DNA of 64,000 bases from Microlunatus sagamiharensis (GCF_900105785.1 NZ_LT629799.1:3596001-3660000), one strand, 5' to 3'. Shown: positions 33,395-41,972, counted from the first letter of the stretch. A program made the numbers and translations. Notes: generated by a model not told the origin, from the letters alone.

Positions 33395-33414
33395 CGCAAG
33401 ACGGACCGCTTCTG
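33395..33414 (+). repeat. Island hairpin repeat (unit 15)
   Basis: CGCAAGACGGACCGCTTCTG, upstream of the CPBP-MerR pair. Confidence 0.6.
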
Positions 33415-33588
33415 AGCGGATGCCGCCGGGTGTGGCGCAGCGGTCGACGCCCGTGCTCGGCCGTCTAGCTGCCTCGCGCTGTGCTCGGTGCCGCAGCGTG
33501 CGGACCTGCAAGCGGTGGCTTGACCCCGACGCGACGTCACAGTTTCTCCTGGTGGGGAACATCTTCCTCCGCTTAGAGAGACAGCCTC

Positions 33589-34491
33589 ATGGAACCTCAG
33601 CCCCGATCCGCTCGATCGCCGTTCTCCGGCTACGTCCAGAGCCTTCGGCACCGCCCGCAGCCGTGGCGAACCGTTGTGGCTGCCGCTGGCGGGATCATCT
33701 TCATGTTTCTGCTGGTCGCTGCCGCGGTCCCGGTCGGGAGAACGCAGGACACACTGATCGGGGTCGCGCCCTTCGACGCCGCCCGACCCTCGTTCACCAT
33801 CGGATTGTGGGTCGGGGGGAACCTGCTGCTTGGCCTCCTCATTCCCGTGAGCTTGGTGCTGACCAAGCTGGCCTACGGGGCGGCTCCAGGATCACTCTTC
33901 TCCGTGGCAGGGCGATTCCGGTGGGCTGTGTTCGCGCGAGCCGCGGTCGTGGTCGTCCCGTTGTGGATCGTGTACGCGCTGGTCCTGCAGCCCTTCCTCG
34001 GCACGGGTGCACCAAGGTGGACGGCGCTCCACCTCGCTCTCTGCGTGGTCGCGGTCGTCACTGTCCCCTTGCAGTCGGCAGGGGAGGAGTTCCTCTTCCG
34101 TGGACTGGTCTTCCGTGCCGTCGGGGCACGCTTCGCCCGCCCCTTGGTGGCTTTCGTCGTCGCCGCGACGATCACTGCCGTCGAGTTCGGACTCATCCAC
34201 GGCGCGTCCGACGGGTGGGGGACGGCGTACTACGTCGCGATGGGAGTCTGTTTTGCCGTGCTTGCCGAGCGCACCGGCGGCCTCGAGATCCCAGTGCTGC
34301 TGCATGCGACGAACAACATGGTGCTCCTCGTGCCGGTCCTGCTGGCTGGGCAGCTGTCGAGCGTCTCCACACCCTCCGGGCCGATCCTGCTCGTGCCGAT
34401 CCTGCTCGTGGTTATCGTGACCACCCTGATGTGGAGGACGACACCGCGGCTGACCAAACTCTCGGCCGACGAGGTAGCGGCGGCGGCATGA
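33589..34491 (+). CDS. CPBP family intramembrane metalloprotease
   Basis: 300 aa, about 8 TM spans. The CPBP/CAAX-protease motif EExxxR is present as QSAGEEFLFRGLVFRAVG, with the second motif FGLIHGASDGWGTAYYV (His) and third LLHATNNMVLLV (HxxxN). Such membrane proteases process prenylated or small peptides; in bacteria they often give self-immunity or regulate membrane signals. Its stop overlaps the MerR start (ATGA). Confidence 0.85.
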   Translation: MEPQPRSARSPFSGYVQSLRHRPQPWRTVVAAAGGIIFMFLLVAAAVPVGRTQDTLIGVAPFDAARPSFTIGLWVGGNLLLGLLIPVSLVLTKLAYGAAPGSLFSVAGRFRWAVFARAAVVVVPLWIVYALVLQPFLGTGAPRWTALHLALCVVAVVTVPLQSAGEEFLFRGLVFRAVGARFARPLVAFVVAATITAVEFGLIHGASDGWGTAYYVAMGVCFAVLAERTGGLEIPVLLHATNNMVLLVPVLLAGQLSSVSTPSGPILLVPILLVVIVTTLMWRTTPRLTKLSADEVAAAA

Positions 34492-35195
34492 GGAGCAGTG
34501 AACTCGCGCGGCTCGCAGGGGTGTCAATCCGCACTCTTCGCCACTACCACCAGATCGGCCTGCTTCCCGAGCCCCGGCGGTCCGCAAACGGCTACCGCGA
34601 CTACACCGCCTCTGACCTGGTGAGGGTCCTCCGGACGAGGCGACTCGTTGGTCTAGGAGTGTCGCTGTCCCACATCGACCCGGCTCTCGATGCGGGGCGC
34701 GAACTTGAGCTCCTCGAACTGCGCTACACCAGCGAGATCGAGGAACTCACCACACGACTTGAGGCGATCCGTGCGCTGCGCCACCGAGGAGCCCGACCTG
34801 ACACTCCCACCTTCGCGCATGGCTACCTCGAGGCGTTGAGCGCGAGGAAGGATGTGCCACCTCGATCAGTCGGCGTCGAACGCGACGCCGCACTCGTGCT
34901 CGAGTTGTTGCTCGACGAGGACGCCCGAGTCGAGCTCGAACGCCTCAATCCATCCGATCTGGCAGAACTCGTCGACGTCAGTGCCGCCCTCCTTGGTATC
35001 GCCGCCAACGCTGGCGACGACCAGATCGACGCGCTCGCGCGCGCCCTAGCGGCAGCTGTCGGCCGTCTATGTCCCCGTCTCGTGAAGCACGAGCTGACTC
35101 TCAAAACCGCGGATGCGCTCGAACATCACGTGAGTGCCCAGCTCACCGAGGCCCAGCTCGACGTGGTCCGACGAGCCCTACGGCTCCTCCCGTAA
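34488..35195 (+). CDS. MerR-family transcriptional regulator
   Basis: 235 aa. The MerR HTH (MRSSELARLAGVSIRTLRHY, YHQIGLLPEPRRSANGYRDY, SDLVRVLRTRRLVGLGVSLS) is followed by the coiled dimerisation helix (LLELRYTSEIEELTTRLEAI) and a ~130-residue helical effector domain. Translationally coupled to the CPBP protease, so it probably controls or senses the same stimulus. Unusual order: the regulator is downstream and on the same strand. Confidence 0.85.
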   Translation: MRSSELARLAGVSIRTLRHYHQIGLLPEPRRSANGYRDYTASDLVRVLRTRRLVGLGVSLSHIDPALDAGRELELLELRYTSEIEELTTRLEAIRALRHRGARPDTPTFAHGYLEALSARKDVPPRSVGVERDAALVLELLLDEDARVELERLNPSDLAELVDVSAALLGIAANAGDDQIDALARALAAAVGRLCPRLVKHELTLKTADALEHHVSAQLTEAQLDVVRRALRLLP

Positions 35196-35214
35196 CCAGG
35201 CCCGCAAGCGTTCT

Positions 35215-35234
35215 CGCAGCACGGACGGCTTACG
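35215..35234 (+). repeat. Island hairpin repeat (unit 16)
   Basis: CGCAGCACGGACGGCTTACG, 20 bp after the MerR stop. Confidence 0.65.
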
Positions 35235-35320
35235 GACTAACAAGCGACCACGCGCGGGCTGCGCCAGTGGGTGGTCTGGACCTATCGTTCCCCGCGTGAC
35301 CAGGGAGGAACACGACCGTC

Positions 35321-35692
35321 GTGGCTGACCGGAGAAGGGCACAGCCATGGTGGTTCTGGCTGTTCGCCGCCGCTGCCGGCGGTGTGGGATCAGCAGTCGG
35401 GGCGGCTGCTGATCATTGGTGGCTACCCGCTATGGCTGGCTGGTGCCTCGGCGTCATGGCCGTGCTACTTGGTCCTGACGCCGGTACCGGACAAGGCGTT
35501 GCCAGTCTTCCGGCGACCAGCTGGGTTGTTCGCGCCCTCGTCTGCTTGGGGGCTGCCGTTACCGCTGCCGCTGCCGCCTTGACGGCGCGCAGCACGTTCG
35601 AGGTGGTCATGGCTGTGGTGCTGCCGTTACTCACGGTGTTGGCGGTCGTGCTCTGGCGACGACGGTTCGGCGTCTTCGAGTTCATCAATTGA
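35321..35692 (+). CDS. Membrane protein (123 aa)
   Basis: GTG start with GGAGG about 15 nt upstream. Spans WWFWLFAAAAGGVGSAVGAA, AMAGWCLGVMAVLLG, ALVCLGAAVTAAAAALTA and VVMAVVLPLLTVLAVVLWRR; four TM, short C-terminus. Repeat-bounded unit (35215 and 35711). No family recognised. Confidence 0.6.
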   Translation: MADRRRAQPWWFWLFAAAAGGVGSAVGAAADHWWLPAMAGWCLGVMAVLLGPDAGTGQGVASLPATSWVVRALVCLGAAVTAAAAALTARSTFEVVMAVVLPLLTVLAVVLWRRRFGVFEFIN

Positions 35693-35710
35693 GCGTGGCC
35701 AGTCCTGCTG

Positions 35711-35730
35711 CGCAGGACGGTCGATTTGCA
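35711..35730 (+). repeat. Island hairpin repeat (unit 17)
   Basis: CGCAGGACGGTCGATTTGCA, 18 bp after the previous stop. Confidence 0.65.
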
Positions 35731-35803
35731 AGTACGTCAGGGTGGCGTCGCAAGTTCGCTAAGTCCTCCTGTCTCGAACGCGGGGGCGTCGTACGGTGTG
35801 GGC

Positions 35804-36331
35804 GTGACCTTGCCAGCGAGGGCGAGCGGCGCAGTCAGCGGCGCTGACGTGGTCACCTTCCCGCCGAGGATCGGATCACGGGTCAGATCAGCGCTCGTGT
35901 CGACGGTGCTGATTCTCGCGGTCGCTGTCCTGGCAGCTGTTGAGCCGCGCGACTTCGTGCCATGGTTGCTTCTGGTGAGCCAGCTGCCGACGGCGGTGAT
36001 CCGCTGGCTTGCCGTCAGAGAGGCGCGGCGTCAGCCGTGGGCGCTCCGGGCAGACGATGCGGGGGTCTGGTGGAGCCCGCAGGGGCCGCCGATGCCCTGG
36101 GCGTCGATCGCGTCGATCGAGGTCCAGGGGGCGCGTGGCCTCCACCGACTGCTCCCGCACTGGAACCGGGTCCTACTCGTTAGCCACGCAGGCGCCGACT
36201 TCGCCCGCCGCGCGAAAACGCGCCCGGTCGGCCGTAGCGTCCTGCTCGACCACGTTCGCGCGACCCCGCAAGAGGTGGTTGCTGCGTTTCGGCCCTTCAC
36301 CGATGCCCCAGCTGGGCTTCGCTTGCGCTGA
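35804..36331 (+). CDS. Two-TM protein with PH-like domain
   Basis: 175 aa from GTG 35804, with TACGGT 6 nt upstream (leaderless candidate). Hydrophobic pair ALVSTVLILAVAVLAAVEP and FVPWLLLVSQLPTAVIRWLA, then a bacterial-PH-like module (ALRADDAGVWWSPQGPPMPW, ASIASIEVQGARGLHRLLPH, RVLLVSHAGADFARRAKTR). The function of bPH proteins is mostly unknown. Repeat-bounded unit. Confidence 0.55.
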   Translation: MTLPARASGAVSGADVVTFPPRIGSRVRSALVSTVLILAVAVLAAVEPRDFVPWLLLVSQLPTAVIRWLAVREARRQPWALRADDAGVWWSPQGPPMPWASIASIEVQGARGLHRLLPHWNRVLLVSHAGADFARRAKTRPVGRSVLLDHVRATPQEVVAAFRPFTDAPAGLRLR

Positions 36332-36387
36332 TCGACAGGGCTCCGTCTCGCACCATGGTCGGTCAGCATGCCGGCGACCGGCGCCTC

Positions 36388-36416
36388 CGTACGACGGTCC
36401 CTCAGCGGCGACCGTC
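36388..36416 (+). repeat. Island hairpin repeat (unit 18) with GACGGTC/GACCGTC stem
   Basis: CGTACGACGGTCCCTCAGCG; the stem GACGGTC-N10-GACCGTC (36393-36416) matches the one at 18667-18690 and touches the stop codon of the minus-strand gene at 36415. Confidence 0.65.
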
Positions 36417-36789
36417 AGCTGGCCGACACAATCCGCTCGAGTGCGAGCGCCAAGTCGGCTGCCTCCTGCCACTTCGACGCGTAGGAGTGGCGCGCGCTGG
36501 CGACATTGAAGGAGATCCTGCCCGTCCGCCCGGCGCGGCTGCTGGTCCAACGCGGTTCGCTGATGTCGCTGAGCAGGTACTTGTCGATGACGCGATCGGG
36601 GAGCAGAGCCCAGCCCTGCTGGACGCGATAGACCGCCTCGTTCGTGAGCACCAGGGCCTGAATGCCGTTGAACCCATACCAAGGACCGTTACTCACATGA
36701 GCCGCCAAGCGCGCGGGCCGTTGCCCGACGATGTCCCCGAGCCGAGACAGCTCTGATGCCGTGTACTCGCGTCGGCGCACGCTGAACAT
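36415..36789 (-). CDS. PH-like (YokE-type) hypothetical protein
   Basis: 124 aa, ATG start (MFSVRRREYTASELSRLGDI). ALVLTNEAVYRVQQGWALLP, then DRVIDKYLLSDISEPRW and TGRISFNVASARHSYASKW gives the strand pattern of small bacterial PH domains, with a final helix (EAADLALALERIVSAS). No signal or TM segment. Its 3' end carries the shared hairpin. Confidence 0.55.
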   Translation of the reverse strand: MFSVRRREYTASELSRLGDIVGQRPARLAAHVSNGPWYGFNGIQALVLTNEAVYRVQQGWALLPDRVIDKYLLSDISEPRWTSSRAGRTGRISFNVASARHSYASKWQEAADLALALERIVSAS

Positions 36790-36921
36790 GGTGCCCTGTT
36801 GGTGCGGATCCTGCTGCGGTTCGCGCCGTCGCGTTAGACGCGAGTTGAGCGCGACTTGTGAGAACGCGTCCGCGGGCTGCCACCCGCCGGCAAGCCGGTC
36901 CCCTTCCGGTGCGCGTCTACG

Positions 36922-37449
36922 GTGACTGGACCGTCACCTCCGTTTCGCGCGAGGGGCCTGCGCGCGGTACCTGCAGCCCCTATAGTCCTGCCGGCGACCC
37001 AGGCTCGGTCCGGCGGAGGCCGCGGCAAGTTCGTCGTGATGCTCGTGCTCGGGCTGGTCATGATCGCGCTGGCTGGCGTTGCCATCGCTGCACACAGCGG
37101 GCGAGCCGGCTTTGGTGCGGCGCTGATCTTGGTAGCTCTGATCTTGGGCGCAAGGTCTAAGCCGACGCGGCTGGCGTTTCCGGTCGGCTCTGCCGAGACG
37201 CACGAGGTCGTCTTCAGCTTCGACAAGTTCTGGGGGAACCTCAGTGTCACGGTCGACGGCGTTCCCGCCGTCCGTGACTTGCGGACGGTCTCGGTGAGTC
37301 TCACCAAGACCTACTGCTTCTCCGTCGGCGTCCACGAGCGTCACGAAGTGCGGATCGAGAAGGATCGAGCCCTGCTTCTGGCGGGGGCACGGCGTCAGCC
37401 GGTAAGGGCCTACGTCGACGGCGTTCTAGCCGCTGAGACTGTCGCGTAG
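36922..37449 (+). CDS. Membrane-anchored hypothetical protein (175 aa)
   Basis: Opens at GTG 36922. Two adjacent spans (FVVMLVLGLVMIALAGVAIA and GFGAALILVALILGA) precede a beta-rich domain (HEVVFSFDKFWGNLSVTVDG, VGVHERHEVRIEKDRALLLA). The actual start may be later (GTG/ATG near 37030). Repeat unit 19 follows its stop by 18 bp. No family recognised. Confidence 0.5.
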   Translation: MTGPSPPFRARGLRAVPAAPIVLPATQARSGGGRGKFVVMLVLGLVMIALAGVAIAAHSGRAGFGAALILVALILGARSKPTRLAFPVGSAETHEVVFSFDKFWGNLSVTVDGVPAVRDLRTVSVSLTKTYCFSVGVHERHEVRIEKDRALLLAGARRQPVRAYVDGVLAAETVA

Positions 37450-37467
37450 GCACTAGCCGGACGTGAC

Positions 37468-37537
37468 CGCAGGACGGTCGGCTTGCGGACAGTTCAGATC
37501 CTGCCTCTTCCTGGTCCGTCGACCCCACACTCGCCGG
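37468..37537 (+). repeat. Island hairpin repeat (unit 19) with 70-bp extended block B
   Basis: CGCAGGACGGTCGGCTTGCG (37468-37487) followed by a ~50-bp block nearly identical to 19832-19882, including GGTCCGTCGACCCC and CACACT. At this site the gene that should follow is missing. Confidence 0.75.
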
Positions 37538-37898
37538 CACCTTCACCGCCTGACTGGAGCTGATGGAGCACTACGGCCATCACAAGATGGTGGTGTGGTT
37601 GGGGAAGTTCCAGGGGTGCTGGACGCGCTCGCCATTGTTCCGCGGACTCTGAGCGCGTCATGTCACGGCTCAAGTCGTGCCTCTAATAATGCGATCTTGC
37701 CGAGCGAGATTGATGCGTGATGAACCTCGGGCTCGACCGGGTTCGAGCCTGAGTGGCTACTCACTCTGCGTGGCTACTCACTCTGCGACGAGACGTGGAT
37801 GAGCTGAACCGATCTGTTACTGCCCGAGACGCGCCGCGAGCGCACAGCTATGTAGAAGGCGCGGAGCATGCTGGCGTCAATTGTTACCGGCAGGTGGG
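37538..37898. other. Spacer with gene debris
   Basis: A short frame from about 37555 to 37652 (LELMEHYGHHKMVVWLGKFQ) has no start or full domain and looks like a leftover of a deleted unit. A direct repeat TGGCTACTCACTCTGCG occurs at about 37752 and 37771. Nothing else seen. Confidence 0.35.
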
Positions 37899-38591
37899 AT
37901 GCTATTAAGTGTGCCGACCTCGTTGACCGGACTCCTGGTGGCGCTGGTGGCGCTGCTGCCTGGCGGCGTGCACACTTGGATGTACGAGCGGGTGACTGGC
38001 AAGTCCCTGAGCCAGACCGGCGATCGGTTGTCTCGGCTGCTGGCTGCGTCCTGCGTGTACTTGGTGTTGTCGGCTTTCGCATACCCAGTGTTCGCTTCGG
38101 TTGCGAAAGCGGCGGCGTCTGGCGATACGACAACAGGGTGGCGCTATGCAGCAGTGATCGGACTGGTGGTCGTTCTGCCCGCGGTCGTTGGCGGTGGTGC
38201 TGGAGCTTTCACAAACCGTCGGCATCGGCGAGATTGGCAGGGTCGGCTCGGCCGACTGCTGGCCGGAGCCGGACATGCCAGCCGCGCGTGGGACCACTTG
38301 TTCGGCGTGCAGGATCTACGCGGCGTCGTCCGTGTGGTGCTCAACGACGGCAGTCACATCACCGGTTACTGGGGCGAACGAGACGATGGAGGATCGGCTG
38401 GTTCGCCACCGTCCCGCAGTTACGCCAGCGGCTATCCCGACCAGCAGCGAGACCTGTATATCAGTCAACTCATCCGCTTGGATCAGGCAGACGGTTCTTC
38501 TGAGGACGTTTCTAGTGCCGCCTGGATACCTGCAGACTCCATCCGGTACTTAGAGTTCCATTCAACGACAGGAAAGTTCCCCGATGCCTAA
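37899..38591 (+). CDS. DUF6338 family membrane protein
   Basis: 230 aa. TM spans at LLVALVALLPGGVHTWMYER, LAASCVYLVLSAFAYPVFAS and AAVIGLVVVLPAVVGGGAGA, then a cytoplasmic part with the family features AWDHLFGVQDLRGVVRVVLN, DGSHITGYWGERDDGG, SYASGYPDQQRDLYISQLIR and AAWIPADSIRYLEF. Function unknown; often in accessory regions. ATG 37899 or GTG 37911. Stop overlaps the next start by 8 bp. Confidence 0.7.
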   Translation: MLLSVPTSLTGLLVALVALLPGGVHTWMYERVTGKSLSQTGDRLSRLLAASCVYLVLSAFAYPVFASVAKAAASGDTTTGWRYAAVIGLVVVLPAVVGGGAGAFTNRRHRRDWQGRLGRLLAGAGHASRAWDHLFGVQDLRGVVRVVLNDGSHITGYWGERDDGGSAGSPPSRSYASGYPDQQRDLYISQLIRLDQADGSSEDVSSAAWIPADSIRYLEFHSTTGKFPDA

Positions 38592-38778
38592 GAAGCGCGA
38601 TCAACCGCAGCACGAGGCGCCAAAGCCAACCAACGTCCACGAACGCGGCTACCCCTCGGGTACGGTCCCCACCAGCCAGATCCAGGTACCCAAGGATGCG
38701 CTACGCCCACACCCCCAATCGCCAGGACCTGCGGATCAGGGTCCGAGCGGGCAGACGCAAGAGCCCACTAAGGACTAG
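38584..38778 (+). CDS. Small Pro-rich protein coupled to DUF6338
   Basis: 64 aa, MPKKRDQPQHEAPKPTNVHE ... EPTKD; Pro, Gln and Lys rich and probably disordered. Overlaps the DUF6338 stop (ATGCCTAA), so it is translationally coupled and likely a partner. Confidence 0.55.
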   Translation: MPKKRDQPQHEAPKPTNVHERGYPSGTVPTSQIQVPKDALRPHPQSPGPADQGPSGQTQEPTKD

Positions 38779-38960
38779 CCACGCCGCGAGCAGCGCCGGG
38801 CAAACTTGCCCACCACTTAGCCGCGATACGGCCGAAGTGCTATCAGCTACGCGTCAAGACGTCCGCGCAGATTGGCCTGCTGAGGGCGACGGAGATCCAC
38901 CGTTCCGACATCGCCCAGAAGACGGGTCGATAGCGCGCCGCTTCCTCTTGGCGCGTTGCA

Positions 38961-41591
38961 TCATCGGCCGCGAATGGGGTCGCGGGTCAGACGCTCCCGA
39001 ACCTGGGTGGGCAGGACCCGGTGCTGCCAAAGAACCTCCGAGACCGCTTGGCGCCAGTCCTCCCCTGTAGCGCCGGGGGCTATCCCTCGGAGTTCCTTCC
39101 AGGCGCGATCGGCATCGTGGGCGATGTCAAGAACGAGCTTAGGCGAGCCGAGGTGGACGTGTGATGCGGCGATTGGCACGGCATCGGGGTCGACGATGCT
39201 ACGAGGGGTGACGATCACGCTGACGCTGCCCTCGGGGGGAGCGTCCATCCCCGTGTCAGCGGCCAGTGAGGCGAGCTGGGTGTTGGTCTGGCGGACGTAT
39301 CCCATGCTGAGCAGGCCTTCCTCGTCCTGCTCGCTCTTCGCCTCGACGCTGATCCAGAGCGGCTCCCAGAGCCAGGCCGCGTCGGCCCTGCCCTGACCCG
39401 CCGGCTTGAACGAGTTCGCCCCCAGCAATTTGCCGAGCGTGACAAGGGCGGCCTCGTACGGGGTGGCGTTGTTCTGCGCCAGCCCGGCAAGCATCGCCGC
39501 GGCGTCACGGCTGAACTTGGCGGCACTGCGTAGTGGACCGGCGAGCAGGGCGACAACTCGGTCGACGGCCTCCTCGTCGGCCGGTTCGACGTCGATGCGG
39601 GCCGCGGGCAACGGCTGGACCTCCTTGAGCCATGTCGTGCCCGTTGACGCTTTGTGCGCTGTGCGAAGTAGCTCGGTAGAGCGCTGGACCTTCACCGAGT
39701 CGCCGTCGGCCGCGGCTAGCGCCGACCACGCGCTTCCCAGGTAAGCCCACAGCGCTCGGTAGGATCGAAGTGTTGACCCGGTTAGGTTCTCCATGACTTC
39801 GACGGCCGCCCGCGCCGCGGCCTCCCAGTCCTGCTGCCACGCCAAAGCCCAGGCCCGGATCTCGCGTGGAGCGCTGTCGGCCAGCTCGCCGACGTGGGCC
39901 GAGGGGGACCGGACTGCGTCGCGGCGGCGTGCGGCGAGCTCGGGCTCTGCGTCTTCTTGCCAAACGTTGTCTTGGGTCAAGGCGCTCTCGCCGAGCAACA
40001 CGAGGTTCTCACCGGCGGTTTGGCTGACCTCGAGCCCGAAAGACACCTCGGCCTGCAGCTCGACAGGCAGCGCCGACCTAACTTCCCCGCGGGACAGAAA
40101 CCGCAGCAGGTCTTCTCCGACTACGACCACTACCGCCCAGTCCTTGGGCCCTCGGGTGCACCTTCCGGCGCCCTGGATCACGCGGGTCCGGATGCGTTCA
40201 TGGAGCACTTCGCCAGCCCGGAGCTTCGTCTCGAGGAACCGGTCCTGCAGATGAGACGCCGTCGGCAGCCCCGCCATGAGCATCATTCGGCAACTTTCGT
40301 CGGCTAAGTCCATGCCGTCGTAGCGGTTCGCGGCCAGGAGCGTTCCGGTCGGCGCCGTCAGGAACGGCTGCAGCCCGCGCTCATCCTTCGCTGTGTAGCG
40401 CTGCTCTGCCGGTACATCAAGGTCGTCGGCGAAAGCCGAGGCACTCCGGTCGTCCGGTGTGAGGATCAGCCGGCGCTGGGCGAGGTCGAGCAGCTGCCGC
40501 AACGTCGTCTGGTGCACCGTCACGTCGTCGGTCTCGCCGCCGCCCGCCCCGACGGGGATGACAGCGGGTGTGGCGAGTTCGGGGAATGCGAAGAAGCGGC
40601 GACCGCTGCCGGTGCGGTCCCATGCGGGAGGCACGGGCACCCGGCTGATCGGGCTGCGGCCGAAAGACCGCTCTAGCTCTCCGGCCTCACCGAGCGTCGC
40701 CGACAGGTAGATCCGTTGCTCCGGGTTGGTGTAGGGCTCGTGCTGGAACGTCGGCGGGATCATGGGCCGGATATAGAAGCCGGAGCGGGCGACGTAGAAA
40801 AGACATGAGGCGAGGTTGGCGCGGAGCACCCGAAAACGCCACGCCTCGTTTCCCTGAAGCGTGGCGAGAACCGCGTCCACCTCGCCGACGCGCCGGGCCA
40901 CGGCCGCGACGGGCAGCAGCCGTACCTCGCTGCTGTCGGCGGCGACATTGTCGGGCGCGACCATGCGGGTGATGAACTGCGGGTCGACGTCGTCACCGAG
41001 CGCGTCGAACAGCTGGGTGTAGACGTCTCGGCCCCGCTCTACTGACAGCGCCCAGGCTTCCGCGACATAACCCTCAGCCGCGTGGGCGTCGTCGAACAAC
41101 AACGTCTGTGCATCGCCGAGATGAGAGTTGAAGTTGAAGATCGAGCTGTAGGTCGTGACGGCCACGGCCTCCCCGCGGGTGTACCGAGCGAGATCGGCTC
41201 GGTCCCACTCGTGGTGACTGCCGACGAGCAGGACCACGGAGATCCCTTGCTGGTGGGCCTTGTTGAGAACCTGCCGTGCGAGCTGCTTGGTCGGGCACGC
41301 GTACACCACGCGGTGCGACAACGCTCGTCTGCGCCACTCCGCGAGTAGGAGCCCGACCAGCGTCTTTCCCGACCCGGTCGGTAGCTCCAGAGCGACGTCC
41401 AGGTCATCCCGATGCTTCTCGCTGTACGTGCGGAGCTGGTCAGCCTGATGCGACCAAAGTGCCCCAACGCCTTGAGGAGTGCGCGGCAACTCTCCGAACA
41501 GGCTCTCCGGGTCGGCCGCCGTTACCACCGGCTCCTGTCGGGTGCGGAACCGCGGACGCGGCCGCTGACTGGGCTGAGGGTCGGACGTCAC
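38961..41591 (-). CDS. DEAD/DEAH-type helicase with C-terminal nuclease-like domain
   Basis: 876 aa from GTG 41591, with TAGGAG upstream. SF2 motifs: Q-like LWSHQADQLRTYSE, Walker A VALELPTGSGKTLVG, Ia YACPTKQLARQVL, II LLFDDAHAAEGY (DDAH), III YLSATLGEAGEL, VI RVIQGAGRCTRGPKDW. The last ~120 residues contain GANSFKPAGQGRADAAWLWE and PLWISVEAKSEQ, a D...ExK pattern of PD-(D/E)XK nucleases. A single-chain helicase-nuclease is a common form of defence or restriction effector. An XRE regulator sits immediately upstream on the same strand. Confidence 0.75.
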   Translation of the reverse strand: MTSDPQPSQRPRPRFRTRQEPVVTAADPESLFGELPRTPQGVGALWSHQADQLRTYSEKHRDDLDVALELPTGSGKTLVGLLLAEWRRRALSHRVVYACPTKQLARQVLNKAHQQGISVVLLVGSHHEWDRADLARYTRGEAVAVTTYSSIFNFNSHLGDAQTLLFDDAHAAEGYVAEAWALSVERGRDVYTQLFDALGDDVDPQFITRMVAPDNVAADSSEVRLLPVAAVARRVGEVDAVLATLQGNEAWRFRVLRANLASCLFYVARSGFYIRPMIPPTFQHEPYTNPEQRIYLSATLGEAGELERSFGRSPISRVPVPPAWDRTGSGRRFFAFPELATPAVIPVGAGGGETDDVTVHQTTLRQLLDLAQRRLILTPDDRSASAFADDLDVPAEQRYTAKDERGLQPFLTAPTGTLLAANRYDGMDLADESCRMMLMAGLPTASHLQDRFLETKLRAGEVLHERIRTRVIQGAGRCTRGPKDWAVVVVVGEDLLRFLSRGEVRSALPVELQAEVSFGLEVSQTAGENLVLLGESALTQDNVWQEDAEPELAARRRDAVRSPSAHVGELADSAPREIRAWALAWQQDWEAAARAAVEVMENLTGSTLRSYRALWAYLGSAWSALAAADGDSVKVQRSTELLRTAHKASTGTTWLKEVQPLPAARIDVEPADEEAVDRVVALLAGPLRSAAKFSRDAAAMLAGLAQNNATPYEAALVTLGKLLGANSFKPAGQGRADAAWLWEPLWISVEAKSEQDEEGLLSMGYVRQTNTQLASLAADTGMDAPPEGSVSVIVTPRSIVDPDAVPIAASHVHLGSPKLVLDIAHDADRAWKELRGIAPGATGEDWRQAVSEVLWQHRVLPTQVRERLTRDPIRGR

Positions 41592-41714
41592 GGCGGCTCC
41601 TATCGACGATGACAACAGTGTTCGAGGTCGCTCGTGGCCTCAGGACGGGCTGAGGGAGCTGTGAAGATGTGCGCTGGTGCGACAGTGCGGCGCGACTTCT
41701 GCAGAGGGGATCGG

Positions 41715-41972
41715 CTAGTCGACGAGCTGCCCGACGCTGACGTTGAGGGCTGCGGCGAGGCGGCGGAGTTTGAGCACGCCGACCTCCTTGACACCGAGCT
41801 CGATGTTGGAAAGCGCCACTCGGCTGAGGCCAGTCCGATCGCTCAACTCAGCCTGCGTCATGGAGCTGGCATAGCGAGCACGGCGCACCCGGTTGCCCAG
41901 CTCTACAAGTTCAGGGCGCAGTACACGCTTCACCTGAGGGTCGGTCACCGGCAGTACCTCCCGGGAAGACAT
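41715..41972 (-). CDS. XRE-family transcriptional regulator
   Basis: 85 aa from ATG 41972 (MSSREVLPVTDPQVKRVLRP). Single HTH_3 domain (RRARYASSMTQAELSDRTGL, SRVALSNIELGVKEVGVLKL) and a C-terminal helix. CATACT 3 nt upstream of the ATG could act as a -10 for a near-leaderless message. Probably controls the helicase gene 124 bp downstream, as small Cro-like regulators do for restriction modules. Confidence 0.8.
   Translation of the reverse strand: MSSREVLPVTDPQVKRVLRPELVELGNRVRRARYASSMTQAELSDRTGLSRVALSNIELGVKEVGVLKLRRLAAALNVSVGQLVD

Noticed and set aside
13191-37540. Canonical integron attC sites and an IntI integrase
   Set aside because: The repeats lack recognisable GTTRRRY/RYYYAAC ends, and neither recombinase in the window is an IntI; only the array-like layout is similar.
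13191-37540. CRISPR array
   Set aside because: Copies are separated by whole genes of irregular length, not by uniform spacers, and no cas gene is present.
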